From NCBI GenBank assembly GCA_032433765.1, contig JAVIAB010000102.1:7067007-7131006 (forward strand): a stretch of DNA of 64,000 bases, read 5' to 3'. Under the pieces are notes generated by a model that was given only the letters and a program-made list of their open reading frames with translations, was not told where the DNA came from and searched no databases. Each line of letters starts with the position of its first letter. Position 1 is the stretch's first letter. Position numbers and translations under genes: made by a program. The stretch is from Megaustenia siamemsis. Its lineage: Eukaryota > Mollusca > Gastropoda > Stylommatophora > Ariophantidae. Shown here piece after piece: positions 53,672 through 63,049 of this stretch.

Positions 53672-54540
53672 ATCATCATCATCATTGAGTGCCGTTTCCG
53701 CATTTAAGGTTGACTACCATAGAGCTTGGGCAGATAAAAAGGCTAATGAGGAAGTTCTCAAAGAGGCCAACATAAAAAGGCAACTCTTAAAAAACATCAG
53801 AAAGAAACAATCAACATTTTTCGGGAGCATCATGAGAAGAGGAAAGTTGGAATACTTGGTTACAACTGGCAAAATAGAAGGAAAGAGAGATCGCGGACGA
53901 CAAATAGAGAAAATACTGGATAGCTTGGTGTCATGGCATGGAAAACAGTCAACAACAGAACTGATACGATGCACTGTAGATAGAAGAATTTTGAGGGACA
54001 TGGTCGCCTACGCCAACCGGTATGACACATGATGATCACCATAGAGCGCCATTCCACTCTGTCCCTTACTTTGATAGTGCAGGTTGTCATAGGCTAACTT
54101 GTCCAGCTTTGATGTTACTCTTCCATGTTAGTCTTGGTCTGCCTCTGCCTCTTTTACCTTGTATTTTCCCCTCCAAGATTACGTTTAGTCGGCTGTTGTG
54201 TCTTTTAACATGGTCCAAACATCTCATTTGTTTTGTTTGAATTGTATTTAGTAGTTCTCTTTTTTATTTTTAGTTGTTTTAAGACCTCATCGTTTATTTC
54301 TTTTCTTTCCATCCAATTCTACTTATTCGCCTATATATCTACATTTCAAAGGCTTCAATTTTCTGTTCTGTTTTCTTGCTTAATGTCCATGCTTCTGCAC
54401 TATACAGGAATGTTGAGAAGATATAACATTTTGCTATACTCAGTTTTACCCTGGTGTTATTTGTTTTGATGTTAGTATATTTTTCATGGCATTAAAATTA
54501 CTTTTGTCATTCCTATTCTTATGTTTAATTTAGTATCCTT
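53672..54540 (-). mobile_element. RTE-C tail split by RTE-B
   Basis: The left part 53672-53725 holds the (CAT)n tail and end of RTE-C. The right part 54038-54540 continues with the reverse transcriptase C-terminus up to the LxxMAKCYIFS-like and FLYSAEAWTLSKKTEQKI-like regions. Together about 550 bp. Frame disruptions are present. Confidence 0.88.
53716..54047 (+). mobile_element. RTE-B tail inserted in RTE-C, with 10-bp duplication
   Basis: ACCATAGAGC occurs at 53716-53725 and 54038-54047. Between them lies 312 bp of RTE-B. The plus frame to 54032 is open: KKANEEVLKEANIKRQLLK, STFFGSIMRRGKLEY, VTTGKIEGKRDRGR, SWHGKQSTTELIRC, MVAYANRYDT and TGA. The open frame suggests this is one of the younger copies. 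Confidence 0.92.
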
Positions 54541-54550
54541 ATCTTACGTA

Positions 54551-54588
54551 GGGAGGTCAAAAAGTAATGCACACCAATTTTTTCTCGG
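54551..54588 (+). repeat. mariner left terminal inverted repeat
   Basis: Begins GGGAGGTCAAAAAGTAATGC and ends TTTTTTCTCGG. Exact reverse complement of 55839-55876. Confidence 0.97.
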
Positions 54589-54652
54589 AAACTATTCGGG
54601 CAAAATGTGTGAAATTTTCAAAGATTGTAGCTGAACATCCCCTTTACACTAC

Positions 54653-55721
54653 CTATTTTTCAACATAATCTCCGTCCAAGCGTATTGCCTTACGCCAACG
54701 CGAAACTAGGTCATGAATGCCTCGTTTGTACCAAGTTTTGTCCTGCTCGCGTAGCCATTTTTTAACTGCACGGATCACACCCTCATCATTGTCAAAGTGT
54801 GTCCCACGCAGGAATTTTTTGAGTGGTCCAAACAGATGGAAATCTGAGGGAGCCAGATCAGGGCTGTAAGGAGGATGGGGCAGTACAGTGCAACCAAATT
54901 TGTTGATTGCTTCCCGTGTTACCAGACTTGTGTGAGGGCGTGCATTGTCATGTTGAAGCAACAAATCTGCAGATGGCTTATTAGGCGAACTCTGTGGAAC
55001 CGATTTTTGAGTTTTGTCAGTGTATTGATGTAAGCTGTCGAGTTGATTGTCTCACCTCTTGTCATTACATCAACAAGAATCACACCATCAATGTCCCAGA
55101 AGACAGTGATCATCACCTTTCCGCTGATGGAGATGTTTTGAATTTTTTTCTTTTTGGTGACTGCGGATGATGCCATTCCATTGACTGCATTTTTGTTTCA
55201 GGCTCATAATGATGTGCCCACGTTTCGTCACCGGTAACAATTTTTGACAAAAACATTTCTCCTTCAACACCGAAACGCTCCAACAATTCAGAACAGAATG
55301 TTTTCCTTTGAACTCTGTGATCATTTGTTAGGCACCGAGGAACCCATCGAGCGCAAATCTTTGAATATCCGAGAGTTTTAAACATTGCGATTGCACTTCC
55401 CTTGCTGACTGTAAGCTGCAATGCCAATTGCTGACTAGTGATACGCTTATCCTTACGAATAATGGCATCAGCCCGGTTTAACATGTCTGTGCTGGAGGCC
55501 GAGGCAACACGTCCAGAACGCGGTAAATCATGCAGCTCCACTCGTACACTTTCTGCAGCTTTAATTCTCTGAACCCAGCGACTAACTGTGCTCCTATCGA
55601 CTGCAGAACATTTGTACACTGCACACAGTCGTTTATGAATGTTTGCCACAGTTTCTTTTTCCGCAACCAGAAATTCTATGACAATTCGCTGTTTGTAACG
55701 GACATTGTTGACAAGCTCCAT
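54653..55721 (-). pseudogene. mariner transposase, frameshifted
   Basis: The transposase cuts and pastes the element using a DD34D catalytic triad. Starting at 55721, frame 1 covers about 200 residues: an N-terminal helix-turn-helix region (IVIEFL, VDRSTVSRWVQRI), the linker motif as WVPRCL (residues 126-131), and the first catalytic aspartate in TGDETW (D165). A shift near 55130 leads to frame 2 with VFWDIDGVILVD. A shift near 54965 leads to frame 3 with LLQHDNARPH (second D) and YSPDLAPSDFHLFG (third D). The spacing between these two is 34 residues, as in mariner. All three catalytic aspartates are retained; only the frame is broken. It ends at 54653. Subfamily not assigned. Confidence 0.96.
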
Positions 55722-55838
55722 TTTAACGGTTCATAGATTGCGTAATATTTATCAGAATGCTGTGCAATTTGGTGCACATAATTGGAACATGTCATATTCC
55801 AAGTGTGCAAAATTTCATATTCCTATCTTTATTATTAG

Positions 55839-55876
55839 CCGAGAAAAAATTGGTGTGCATTACTTTTTGACCTCCC
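55839..55876 (-). repeat. mariner right terminal inverted repeat
   Basis: Perfect inverted match of the left terminus; ends GACCTCCC at 55876, followed by G and the TA target duplication. Confidence 0.97.
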
Positions 55877-55879
55877 GTA

Positions 55880-56358
55880 TTATAATATCATTTCTGATTG
55901 TCTTTTCCGATCACCCCAAGCGTATTCTGTGTCTTCCCCGTATAATCTGAAGAGCCTCGAGATGACGCTGTGATAGACCAGCAGGTTAACGGTTAAATAG
56001 AGAGACAAGATCCAGAATAGTGGTTTTTGATATCTGAAGTGGTTGGCTTCCATCTTGTGCGGACACGAGTGCTTCTTACGAGACGTCGAGCTTTGTCGAG
56101 TTTGCAAACTTGAAGTGTGGGTGTGTGTTTGTGTGTTTGAAGAATGGTCGTCGGATTCACGGTCTGTGCTCTGGAATGTTCAACATGTATGGCTGAGACC
56201 TGAGTGGACAGGATTATAGAGGTATTATTCTTTCAGAGAGTAGATTTTGCTGTTCTTCATATCGCTGAAGCAGCATTCTGATGCCGAAGGTGGAAATGTT
56301 TCGTGAAATTTTGCTCAACACAAGAGAGTATGAGCACTAATCCAATATTTCATTTGCA
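55880..56358. other. Unassigned sequence
   Basis: Apparently unique DNA; no gene, promoter or repeat recognised. Confidence 0.4.
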
Positions 56359-56360
56359 CT

Positions 56361-56447
<87 letters not shown>

Positions 56448-56449
56448 TT

Positions 56450-56497
<48 letters not shown>

Positions 56498-56540
56498 TTT
56501 TCTTTCTTTCTTTCTTTCTGTCTTTCTTTCTTTCTTTTTT

Positions 56541-56589
<49 letters not shown>

Positions 56590-57238
56590 TTTCTTTCTTT
56601 CTTCTTTCTTTCTTTCATTTTTTTTCTTTCTTTCTTTCTTTCTTTCTTCACCCTTTCCTCCCTTCCTTTCTCCATCCATTCCTCGCTTCCTTTCTCCATT
56701 CCTTCATTCCTTTCTCCATTCCTTCCTCCAATTATGTCCCTTCCTTGCTTCCTTCCTTCCTTGCTTCCTTCCTTCCTTGTTTCCTTCCTTCCTTGTTTCC
56801 TTCCTTGCTTGCTTGCTTGCTTGTTTGCTTCCTTCCATCCTTGCTTCCTTCCTTCCTTGTTTCCTTCCTTCCTTCCTTGCTTCCTTGCTTGCTTGCTTGC
56901 TTGCTTGCTTCCTTCCTTCCTTCCTTCCTTCCTTCCTTCCTTCCTTCCTTCCTTCCTTCCTTCCTTCCTTCCTTCCTTCCTTCCTTCCTTCCTTCCTTCC
57001 TTCCTTCCTTCCTTCCTTCCTTCCTTCTTTCCTTCCTTCCTTCTTTCCTTCCTTCGATTTCCTCCCACCCTCCTTCCTTTCCGTCCTCCTACCCTCCCTC
57101 CGTTCCTACCTTCCTCCATTCCTCCCTCCTTCCTTCACTCCCTTCATTCCTTCCCTCCTTCCTCCCTCCTTCCTCCCTTCCCTCCTTCCTTTCCGTCCTC
57201 CTACCCTCCCTTCCTCTCTCCCTCCTTCCCTCCCTTTC
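56359..57238. repeat. (CTTT)n then (CCTT)n tract
   Basis: About 290 bp of CTTT, then TTCC/TTGC units to about 57060 and looser CCTCC-rich sequence to 57238. The CCTT part has TTGC variants in clusters at 56745-56910. Long open frames are low-complexity artefacts. Confidence 0.96.
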
Positions 57239-57574
57239 TACTGTTATTCAATCCCACTGTTGACTACCTATATAGCCACTCCCTTATCTAAATGTACCCG
57301 CCACTCGTCTAGTCCTATCAGTACTATCGTGTTAGTGCCCATATTTTTGTATTAACCAACGACATATTTAGTAGATGATCTTGTCGGTATTACGTCAGTC
57401 CATCTTATTGTCCCAGAACAGAAACAAATAAGGTCCGATTGTTTATAGAGAAACAACACTACATGCATAATTATATGGACCTCTGTAAGAATTACAAAAC
57501 AGTAACGTTTATGTAAGACACGACATTGTAAATATAGACAATACTTCAGGCGAACGAAAGATAGATTGGATAGA
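57239..57574. other. Unassigned sequence
   Basis: No gene recognised. A minus-strand frame of 87 codons shows no domain. Confidence 0.4.
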
Positions 57575-57870
57575 GACAGACAGATAGACAGACAGACAGT
57601 CAGACAGATAAACAAACAGACAGACAGACAGTCAGACAGATAAACAAACAGACAGACAGACAGTCAGACAAATAAACAAACAGACAGACAGACAGTCAGA
57701 CAGATAAACAAACAGACAGACAGTCAGACAGATAAACAAACAGACAGACAGACAGTCAGACAGATAAACAAACAGACAGACAGACAGTCAGACAGATAAA
57801 CAAACAGACAGACAGACAGTCAGACAGATAAACAAACAGACAGACAGACAGCCGGGCATAGACAGACGGA
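57575..57870. repeat. 32-bp array of GACA and ATAAACAA
   Basis: About eight units of 32 bp (some 28 bp) made of CAGACAGACAGACAGTCAGA plus CAGATAAACAAA. Derived from a (CAGA)n microsatellite. Confidence 0.93.
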
Positions 57871-57990
57871 CAGACGGTCAGTCGTACGGACGGACGGACG
57901 GACGGACGGACGGACGGATGGATGGATGGGTGAGTGGGTGGGTGGATGGATGGATGGGTGAGTGGGTGGGTGGATGTATAGATGGATGGA
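57871..57990. repeat. (GGAC)n then (GGAT/GGGT)n microsatellite
   Basis: CGGACGGACGGACGG grades into GGATGGATGGGTGAGTGGG units. Consecutive tetranucleotide types suggest stepwise mutation of one tract. Confidence 0.92.
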
Positions 57991-58029
57991 TGCTCGCTGT
58001 TGCTGTCATATATTGTGCCCCTCCTTCAT

Positions 58030-58270
58030 TTGTTATCTATGTTAGTCATATCTCATATCTTTGTGTGTGCATATCTATGTTAGTCATATCTCATATCATT
58101 GTGTGCATGTCTATGTTAGGCATGTGTCATATCTTTGCGTGTATGTCTGTGTTAGTCATATCTCATATCTTGATGTGTGTCAGTGTTAGTCACATCTCAT
58201 ATCTTTGTGTGTGCATGTCTGTGTTAGTCACATCTCATATCTTTGTGTGTGCATGTCTGTATTAGTCACC
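58030..58270. repeat. Tandem repeat of about 38-41 bp, about 6 units
   Basis: Units contain GTTAGTCATATCTCATATCT and TTGTGTGTGCATGTCTGT with length variation. Confidence 0.88.
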
Positions 58271-58274
58271 TCTA

Positions 58275-58602
58275 GTGACTCTGGCAGATGGTGCTCGTAA
58301 ACCTGGGAGGGCCTACCATCTAAGGGCAGAATCCCCCTACAGAAAAGATCATCTGCTGCCTTGCAGGAAGATTGGAGACAATCAAAGGCTAAGGAAAGCA
58401 AACCTGAATAAAATGCTGGCTGAAATCGGATGCACTGGGCAACTGGCGCAGAACACAGTGCAGCGTTTTAACGGGTGTTCAATCAGAGTGGATCTGGCAG
58501 ACTCTAATTGTGATGTTCTGTCTGTGGGGGCGATCAACACACTTAACCTCACAGCTGACTTCATGTGAGAGTCTAGAATTCTGCTCTGATTGAGTCCTGA
58601 TC

Positions 58603-58660
<58 letters not shown>
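58275..58660 (+). mobile_element. Non-LTR retrotransposon end (family J), (GA)n tail
   Basis: The open frame 58275-58568 (97 codons) reads KANLNKMLAEIGCTGQLAQ and ends INTLNLTADFM and a stop. Its last part and the following 40 bp match 51735-51800 (LIADFMRESG there), and both end in a GA microsatellite (58608-58658 here). The frame has a premature stop relative to the other copy. Confidence 0.55.
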
Positions 58661-58661
<1 letters not shown>

Positions 58662-58751
58662 TTTGTTATCTCCCCCAACTCTTACAGCTGAGCTGATTGT
58701 TGAATCACAGAAACAATAGCAGAATAGGGCGCAGTAATTGTCTTAGAGACA
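58661..58751. other. Unassigned spacer
   Basis: Nothing recognised. Confidence 0.4.
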
Positions 58752-58975
58752 AATAACAATAAATGAATATTATTATAGAGGGAAGCTTCCTAGGCGATAA
58801 TTCAGGGAATCATAGGAGGAAGAGGTATGTACTACAGCACTCAGAAAAAAATGACAAATAAACAACAACAGAAAAAAAACAATATATGGTCCGAAGCAGG
58901 ATCGAACCCGTACTCCATGGCACTGCGCCTTGCCACATGAAGCCGAACGTTTGTCTCACCCTGGACAGCGTACAC
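58752..58975 (-). mobile_element. S6 SINE, full length
   Basis: Minus strand from about 58972: head GACAAACGTTCGGCTTCATG and TGGCAAGGCGCAGTGCCATG, perfect B box (GGTTCGATCCT), CGGACCATATATTG, TTCTGTTGTTGTTTATTTG, and the 3' end TTCCCTCTATAATAATATTC with an AT-rich tail. Reference copy for the family. Confidence 0.85.
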
Positions 58976-59639
58976 AACACCATTTATTTTAGGGAAATAC
59001 AGGAAATCGATGAGTGGGTCACGTGTTCATTTAGAAACATCTCGAAAACCCGCCATGTTGTGAACTCCAGAAGGAGAGCAGAAATGTATTCAAGACTTGG
59101 GGCACTCTGGGAAGAATTATCACGGATCGTACGAAATAAGGAAAAAAATGGTGTAACCCTACACTACGCCCCTGACTGTTCTGTCTATCAGTTGCCAACG
59201 AAAGAAAACGAAGAGGAATACCTCATCCTCCTCTCCTTTTGAATTAAATATTTACAAAATGTACTTTTTATGATAGAGGAAAACACCTGAATAGCAGGAA
59301 ATCCGCAGACTGAGAATAAAAAAATGCGCTGCATTCAGTCCAGGTGGAAATAGGCTGCCTTTGTTACTTGGTCTGCATTAACCAATAATTTAAGAAAGCC
59401 CGTCGTGTAACAACAAATTATATTTAAAAATGTATGTCTGTAGCTTTAGAATGTAGGAAGACACTGCAAGGGGAATATCCGAAGTTTCAGCAAAACGGAT
59501 GTGACAGGATATAAAACGAAAGTAACAAACTCCTACTTCCTTAATCGTCATCATTTTGTGCTGAGATTATCATGGCATGCATACACGAACACCATCGAAG
59601 TATTCATCTCGCTCTACTTATTATTTGAATGTTAGGGAT
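58976..59639. other. Unassigned sequence
   Basis: A 118-codon plus frame (58886-59242) starts inside the S6 head. Its later part (WEELSRIVRNKEKNGVTLHY) looks protein-like but I recognise no family, and there is no support for an exon. The rest has no recognised feature. Confidence 0.4.
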
Positions 59640-60110
59640 AATTTATTATAGAAGCGAGAAAGAGAGTTCATCGGTGCTATATAGAACCAATTCTGACCTA
59701 TGGAAGGAAGCGAATCATGGACAGTGGATAAACAAATGAAAAGACGGTTAGAGGCCACAGAGATGGGATTTCTCAGAAGAATGTTGAAAGTTCCCTGGAC
59801 AGCTAAAAAGACCAATGAGGAAATTCTCAAAAAATGGCCAACACAAAAAGGGAGCTCCTAAAAAACATAAGAAAGAAACAATCAACATTTTTCGGGCACA
59901 TCATGAGAAGAGGAACGTTGGAATACTTGGTTACAACTGGCAAAATACAGGGAAAGAGAAATCGCGGACGACAAAGAGAGAAAATACTTGATAGCTTGCT
60001 ATCATGGCATGGAAAACAGTCAACAACAGAACTGATACGATGCATTGTAGATAGAAGATTGTTGAAGGACATGATCGCCTACGCCAACCGGTATGGTACA
60101 TGATGATGAT
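59640..60110 (+). mobile_element. RTE-B, longest copy of the family
   Basis: Decayed reverse transcriptase C-terminus: a CYIEPILTYG-type region at about 59670-59700, MKRRLEATEMGFLRRMLK, VPWTAKKTNEEILK, then the open frame 59834-60103 with KRELLKNIRKKQSTFFGH, IMRRGTLEYLVTTGKIQ, GKRNRGRQREK, SWHGKQSTTELIRC, MIAYANRYGT. The stop codon is the first TGA of the (TGA)n tail. Frameshifts at about 59710 and 59830. Confidence 0.9.
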
Positions 60111-60135
60111 GATGATGAGGGATAAATTATCTCTC

Positions 60136-60404
60136 CATCATGACGTAGTATAGGGGAGCCGCGTTAGCTCAGTGTTAGTGAACTGGACTACAAAGGACAA
60201 GGAGTAGGGTTCACCCTGCCTTAAATGGGTACCGGATTTTTTCTGGGAAAGTAAATCAGGACGGGCGTAATACCGACCACATTACCCCAAAAAATCATGT
60301 GCTGAAGGTCTGTACAATATATGGTCACTAACACCATATTTCCCTATACGCCGCCACTTGGCGTGACGGGGGTACTTTACTTATTTTTTCATCATGACGT
60401 AGTA
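60136..60404 (+). mobile_element. S1 SINE with 15-bp target-site duplication and head deletion
   Basis: CATCATGACGTAGTA is at 60136-60150 and 60390-60404. In the head, about 30 bp between two GGGTTC words are missing, consistent with a microhomology deletion that removed the B box. The terminal hairpin has a 3-bp insert (ACGCCGCCACTTGGCGT). Confidence 0.95.
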
Positions 60405-60676
60405 CGCACAAAGATTTACAATATTGGATGTACACAAAAGATTTGATCCACTGAAAAGACAGCAACCAAGTGCACGACCACTGTAACACCCGCGAAGAAT
60501 TCGTAAAGTCGAACCTCCGGTGGGCTAGCACAGCGATCAGCATTCAAGAGCAGAAATATATTGGTCTCTGAAGTGAATTCTGCTGCGATCAGCGGAACTC
60601 TGTTCAGTCATCTTGGAACCGGAAGTTCTTGATATGGTGTATGATCCAATAGAGTGTTAATGAGGACTAACATTAT
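60405..60676. other. Unassigned sequence
   Basis: No recognised feature between two S1 copies. Confidence 0.4.
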
Positions 60677-60747
60677 ATTAGATTAGAATAGATTATATTA
60701 GAATAGAATAGAATAGAATAGAATAGAATAGAATAGAATAGAATAGA
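60677..60747. repeat. (GAATA)n microsatellite
   Basis: About ten AGAAT units, preceded by ATTAGATTAGAATAG variants. Confidence 0.93.
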
Positions 60748-61010
60748 GGGAGCCGCGATAGCTCAGTGGTTAATGAACTGGACTACAAAAGACAAGAGGT
60801 AGGGTTCGATCCCAACCGACGGCTTCCGGTTTACCAAGCCTTTAATGGGTACCAGATTTTTTTGTAGGAAAGTAAAGGGGCACGGGCGTAATACCGACCA
60901 CATTACCACAAAAATCATGTGCCGAAGGTCTGTAAAATTTATGGTCACTAACACCATATTCGCTATACGCCACTTGGCGTGACGGGGGTACTTTACTTTT
61001 TTTTTTTTTA
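60748..61010 (+). mobile_element. S1 SINE, full length
   Basis: A box TAGCTCAGTGG and B box GGTTCGATCCC both match consensus, and the terminal ACGCCACTTGGCGT hairpin is intact, followed by ACTTTACTTTTTTTT. Among the best-preserved copies. Confidence 0.95.
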
Positions 61011-61044
61011 CGTTTATAACATAATAGAATTGAAAACACTAAGA

Positions 61045-61245
61045 GTTTTTATGTGCGTCGTCTCATAAAGATAATGAACATCAAATGGCAGGACAAAGTA
61101 ACCAACTCTAATGTCTTACAACAAGCCAAACTTCCATCGTCATGGCAACGCTTAGGAGTCGAACGTTAGGGTGGCTGGGTCACGTCAGAAGAATGAACGA
61201 CAATCGTATGCCTAAACAAATATTGTATAGCGAACTTCTACCTTC
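61045..61245 (+). mobile_element. RTE-H tail fragment
   Basis: Plus strand in shifting frames gives RRIMNIKWQDKVTNSNVLQ, QAKLPSSWQRL, then LGWLGHVRRMNDNRMPKQ and ILYSELLP. This is a typical retrotransposon C-terminal motif set, distinct from RTE-A to RTE-G. It is cut off by the 38-bp array. Confidence 0.75.
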
Positions 61246-61710
61246 CAGCTCCCTGTGGAGTATAGGTCTTCAACAAACACTTTCAGCTCCCTGTGGAGCA
61301 TAGATCTTCAAACAAACACTTTCAGCTCCCTGTGGAGCATAGATCTTCAAACAAACACTTTCAGCTCCCCGTGGAGCATAAGTCTTCAACAAACACTTTC
61401 AGCTCCTTGTGGAGCATAGGTCTTCAACAAACACTTTCAGCTCCCTGTGGAGCATAGGTCTTCAACAAATACTTTCAGCTCCTTGTGGAGCATAGGTCTT
61501 CAACAAACACTTTCAAAGCCTTGTGGAGCATAGGTCTTCAACAAACACTTTCAGCTCCCTGTTGAGTATAGGTCTTCAACAAACACTTTCAGCTCCCTGT
61601 TGAGCATAGGTCTTCAACAAACACTTTCATCTCCCTATTGAGTATAGGTCTTCAACAAACACTTTCAGCTCCCTGTAGAGCATAGGTCTTCAACAAACAC
61701 TTTCCAAGTC
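61246..61710. repeat. 38-bp minisatellite grown from the RTE-E end, about 12 units
   Basis: Unit AGCTCCCTGTGGAGCATAGG plus TCTTCAACAAACACTTTC. The reverse complement matches the last codons of RTE-E (WKVFVEDLCSIGS and stop) as seen once at 46160-46201. The array is directly continuous with an RTE-E copy in minus orientation at 61711-62073. Confidence 0.94.
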
Positions 61711-62073
61711 TCTTGCCATTCATTTAAGATCATTCCATGTCTTCCCCATCATCTTCATCTCTGCTTCTATCTGTCTTCTCCAAGAATTCATTGGTCTTCC
61801 TCTTTGTCTTTTACCCTGGAGATTTAAATAAAAGGGGGCCTGTTGTGTAATACTCTCAGTTGGCTTCCGTAGTGTGTGTCCTATCCTGCGCCATCGTCTT
61901 CGCTGTATCTCTTTATCCACTGGTATTTGACTAATACATTTCCATAATTCTATGTTAGTGATTTTCTCCTGCCATTTCTATCCTTTTATTCTGCGTAAGC
62001 ATACATTAATGAGTCTGTATCCTTATGATTATCAATTTTGTTGTTCTCCATGTTTCACAGCCATATAATATGA
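61711..62073 (-). mobile_element. RTE-E tail
   Basis: Minus strand: LYGCETWRTTKLI-type start near 62060, CLRRIKG, then the frame 61920-61720 with DKEIQRRRWRRIGHTLRK, PTESITQQAPFYLNLQGK, RQRGRPMNSWRRQIEAEM and MMGKTWNDLK. A stop follows, then the WKVFVED-type end forming the 38-bp repeats. Confidence 0.88.
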
Positions 62074-62106
62074 CTGACTTAACATTGGAGTGAACTTAGG
62101 GACTGA
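62074..62106. repeat. Short direct duplication at the S5 target
   Basis: GACTTAACATTGGAGTGAAC near 62080 is repeated as GACTTTAACATTGGAG at 62105-62120 and resumes with CGAACTTAGGG after the SINE. The SINE landed inside the second copy. Confidence 0.7.
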
Positions 62107-62458
62107 CTTTAACATTGGAGGGGGCCACGGTAGCCTAGTTAGGAAAACCACCCGACTGGACTACCGAAGTTCGGACAACCCGTGTTCGATTCCCGCTGGG
62201 AGCAGTGTGAATTGTACTCGTGGTTTGAAAAAAAAATACCCCCACGGTCGACCCAGCCGTTGGCAGAAATGGGTACCAGGGTATTACCCTGGGAAGGTGA
62301 TGAATGTCGCCTTGCATCGTGCGTTTAGATGCTTGAAGCGACACTATCCAGAAGTCTCCGAACATTTCTGGATACGCGGCCGAGCACATATGGGTGAAAC
62401 TCGCGTGCTAAGACGCCGGTTCAAGTCTCGTACTTTACCTTTACCTTTAACATTGGAG
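62107..62458 (+). mobile_element. S5 SINE, full length with 14-bp target-site duplication
   Basis: CTTTAACATTGGAG is at 62107-62120 and 62445-62458. The element has head GGCCACGGTAGCCTAGTTAG, ACCACCCGACTGGACTACCG, B box TGTTCGATTCCC, body ACCCAGCCGTTGGCAGAAAT and GGGTACCAGGGTATTACCCT, and 3' part CGGTTCAAGTCTCGTACTTT ending in TTTACCTTTAC. The core resembles S1. Confidence 0.94.
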
Positions 62459-62636
62459 CGAACTTAGGGACGGAAAGAGACTAAAGGTCGGACCTTGTGT
62501 TGAGATAAAAGGATGTTTGCAGACTTCCTTGATTTAATTCTCTATCAGCGAAAGAAACTTGCAAAGTCTGGCATCAGATTGTTGCATACGGAGAACAAAC
62601 CTAAAAAACGGCACAGCAACATTCGAGGATAAAGTA
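62459..62636. other. Unassigned sequence
   Basis: No recognised feature. Confidence 0.4.
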
Positions 62637-62828
62637 AGTAAAAAGTAGTGCCCCCATCACGCCAAGTGACGTATAGGGAATATGGTGTTAATGACCATAC
62701 ATTTGTACAGACCTTCGGCACATGATTTTGGAGTAAATGTGGTCGGTGTTACTCCCGTGCCGCTTTACTTTCCCAGAAAAAAAAACTGGGTGAACCCGGC
62801 AGCCGTCGGTTGGGATCGAAGCCTACCT
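62637..62828 (-). mobile_element. S1 SINE, head truncated and core deleted
   Basis: Contains the terminal hairpin region (ACGCCAAGTGACGT), the core, a small deletion that removes the GGGTACC segment, and the CCAACCGACGG part of the head. The A box is missing. Confidence 0.87.
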
Positions 62829-63049
62829 CATTCGAGGAAACGTTGATGTCAAATTTTGAAGACAAAACGCGCAGGAAAAGGAGACGAGACAAGGCACTAC
62901 CTTTCTCTGAAAAATCCGGTACCTTTTAAAAGCTGGGAGAAGACTGAGGTTTCGTAATTTTTTGGTATAATCTTGGGTCGTTAATTTTAAGTAGAAATAA
63001 TCATCATGGGTTTGGTCGTGTAAAAGATAGAATCAATTTTTTTACAATA
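62829..63049. other. Mostly unassigned; possible S1 core scrap
   Basis: AAAATCCGGTACCTTTTAAA near 62912-62931 resembles the S1 core. Otherwise nothing recognised. Confidence 0.4.

Larger units (their letters stand above)
54547..55877 (-). mobile_element. mariner-family DNA transposon, complete length
   Basis: 1331 bp, the usual length for mariner, flanked by TA at 54545-54546 and 55878-55879. Terminal inverted repeats of 38 bp are identical between 54551-54588 and 55839-55876. The single transposase gene on the minus strand is broken by two frameshifts, so the copy could move only if transposase came from elsewhere. It lies just beyond the 5' end of an RTE-C copy. Confidence 0.97.

Noticed and set aside
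58886..59242. 118-codon frame as a gene or exon
   Set aside because: It begins inside an S6 SINE and shows no recognised domain or splice sites; kept only as a note in the unassigned stretch.
60748..60830. Functional tRNA gene
   Set aside because: A and B boxes and an acceptor-like pairing exist, but the anticodon arm does not pair properly and the sequence continues into the repeated S1 body.
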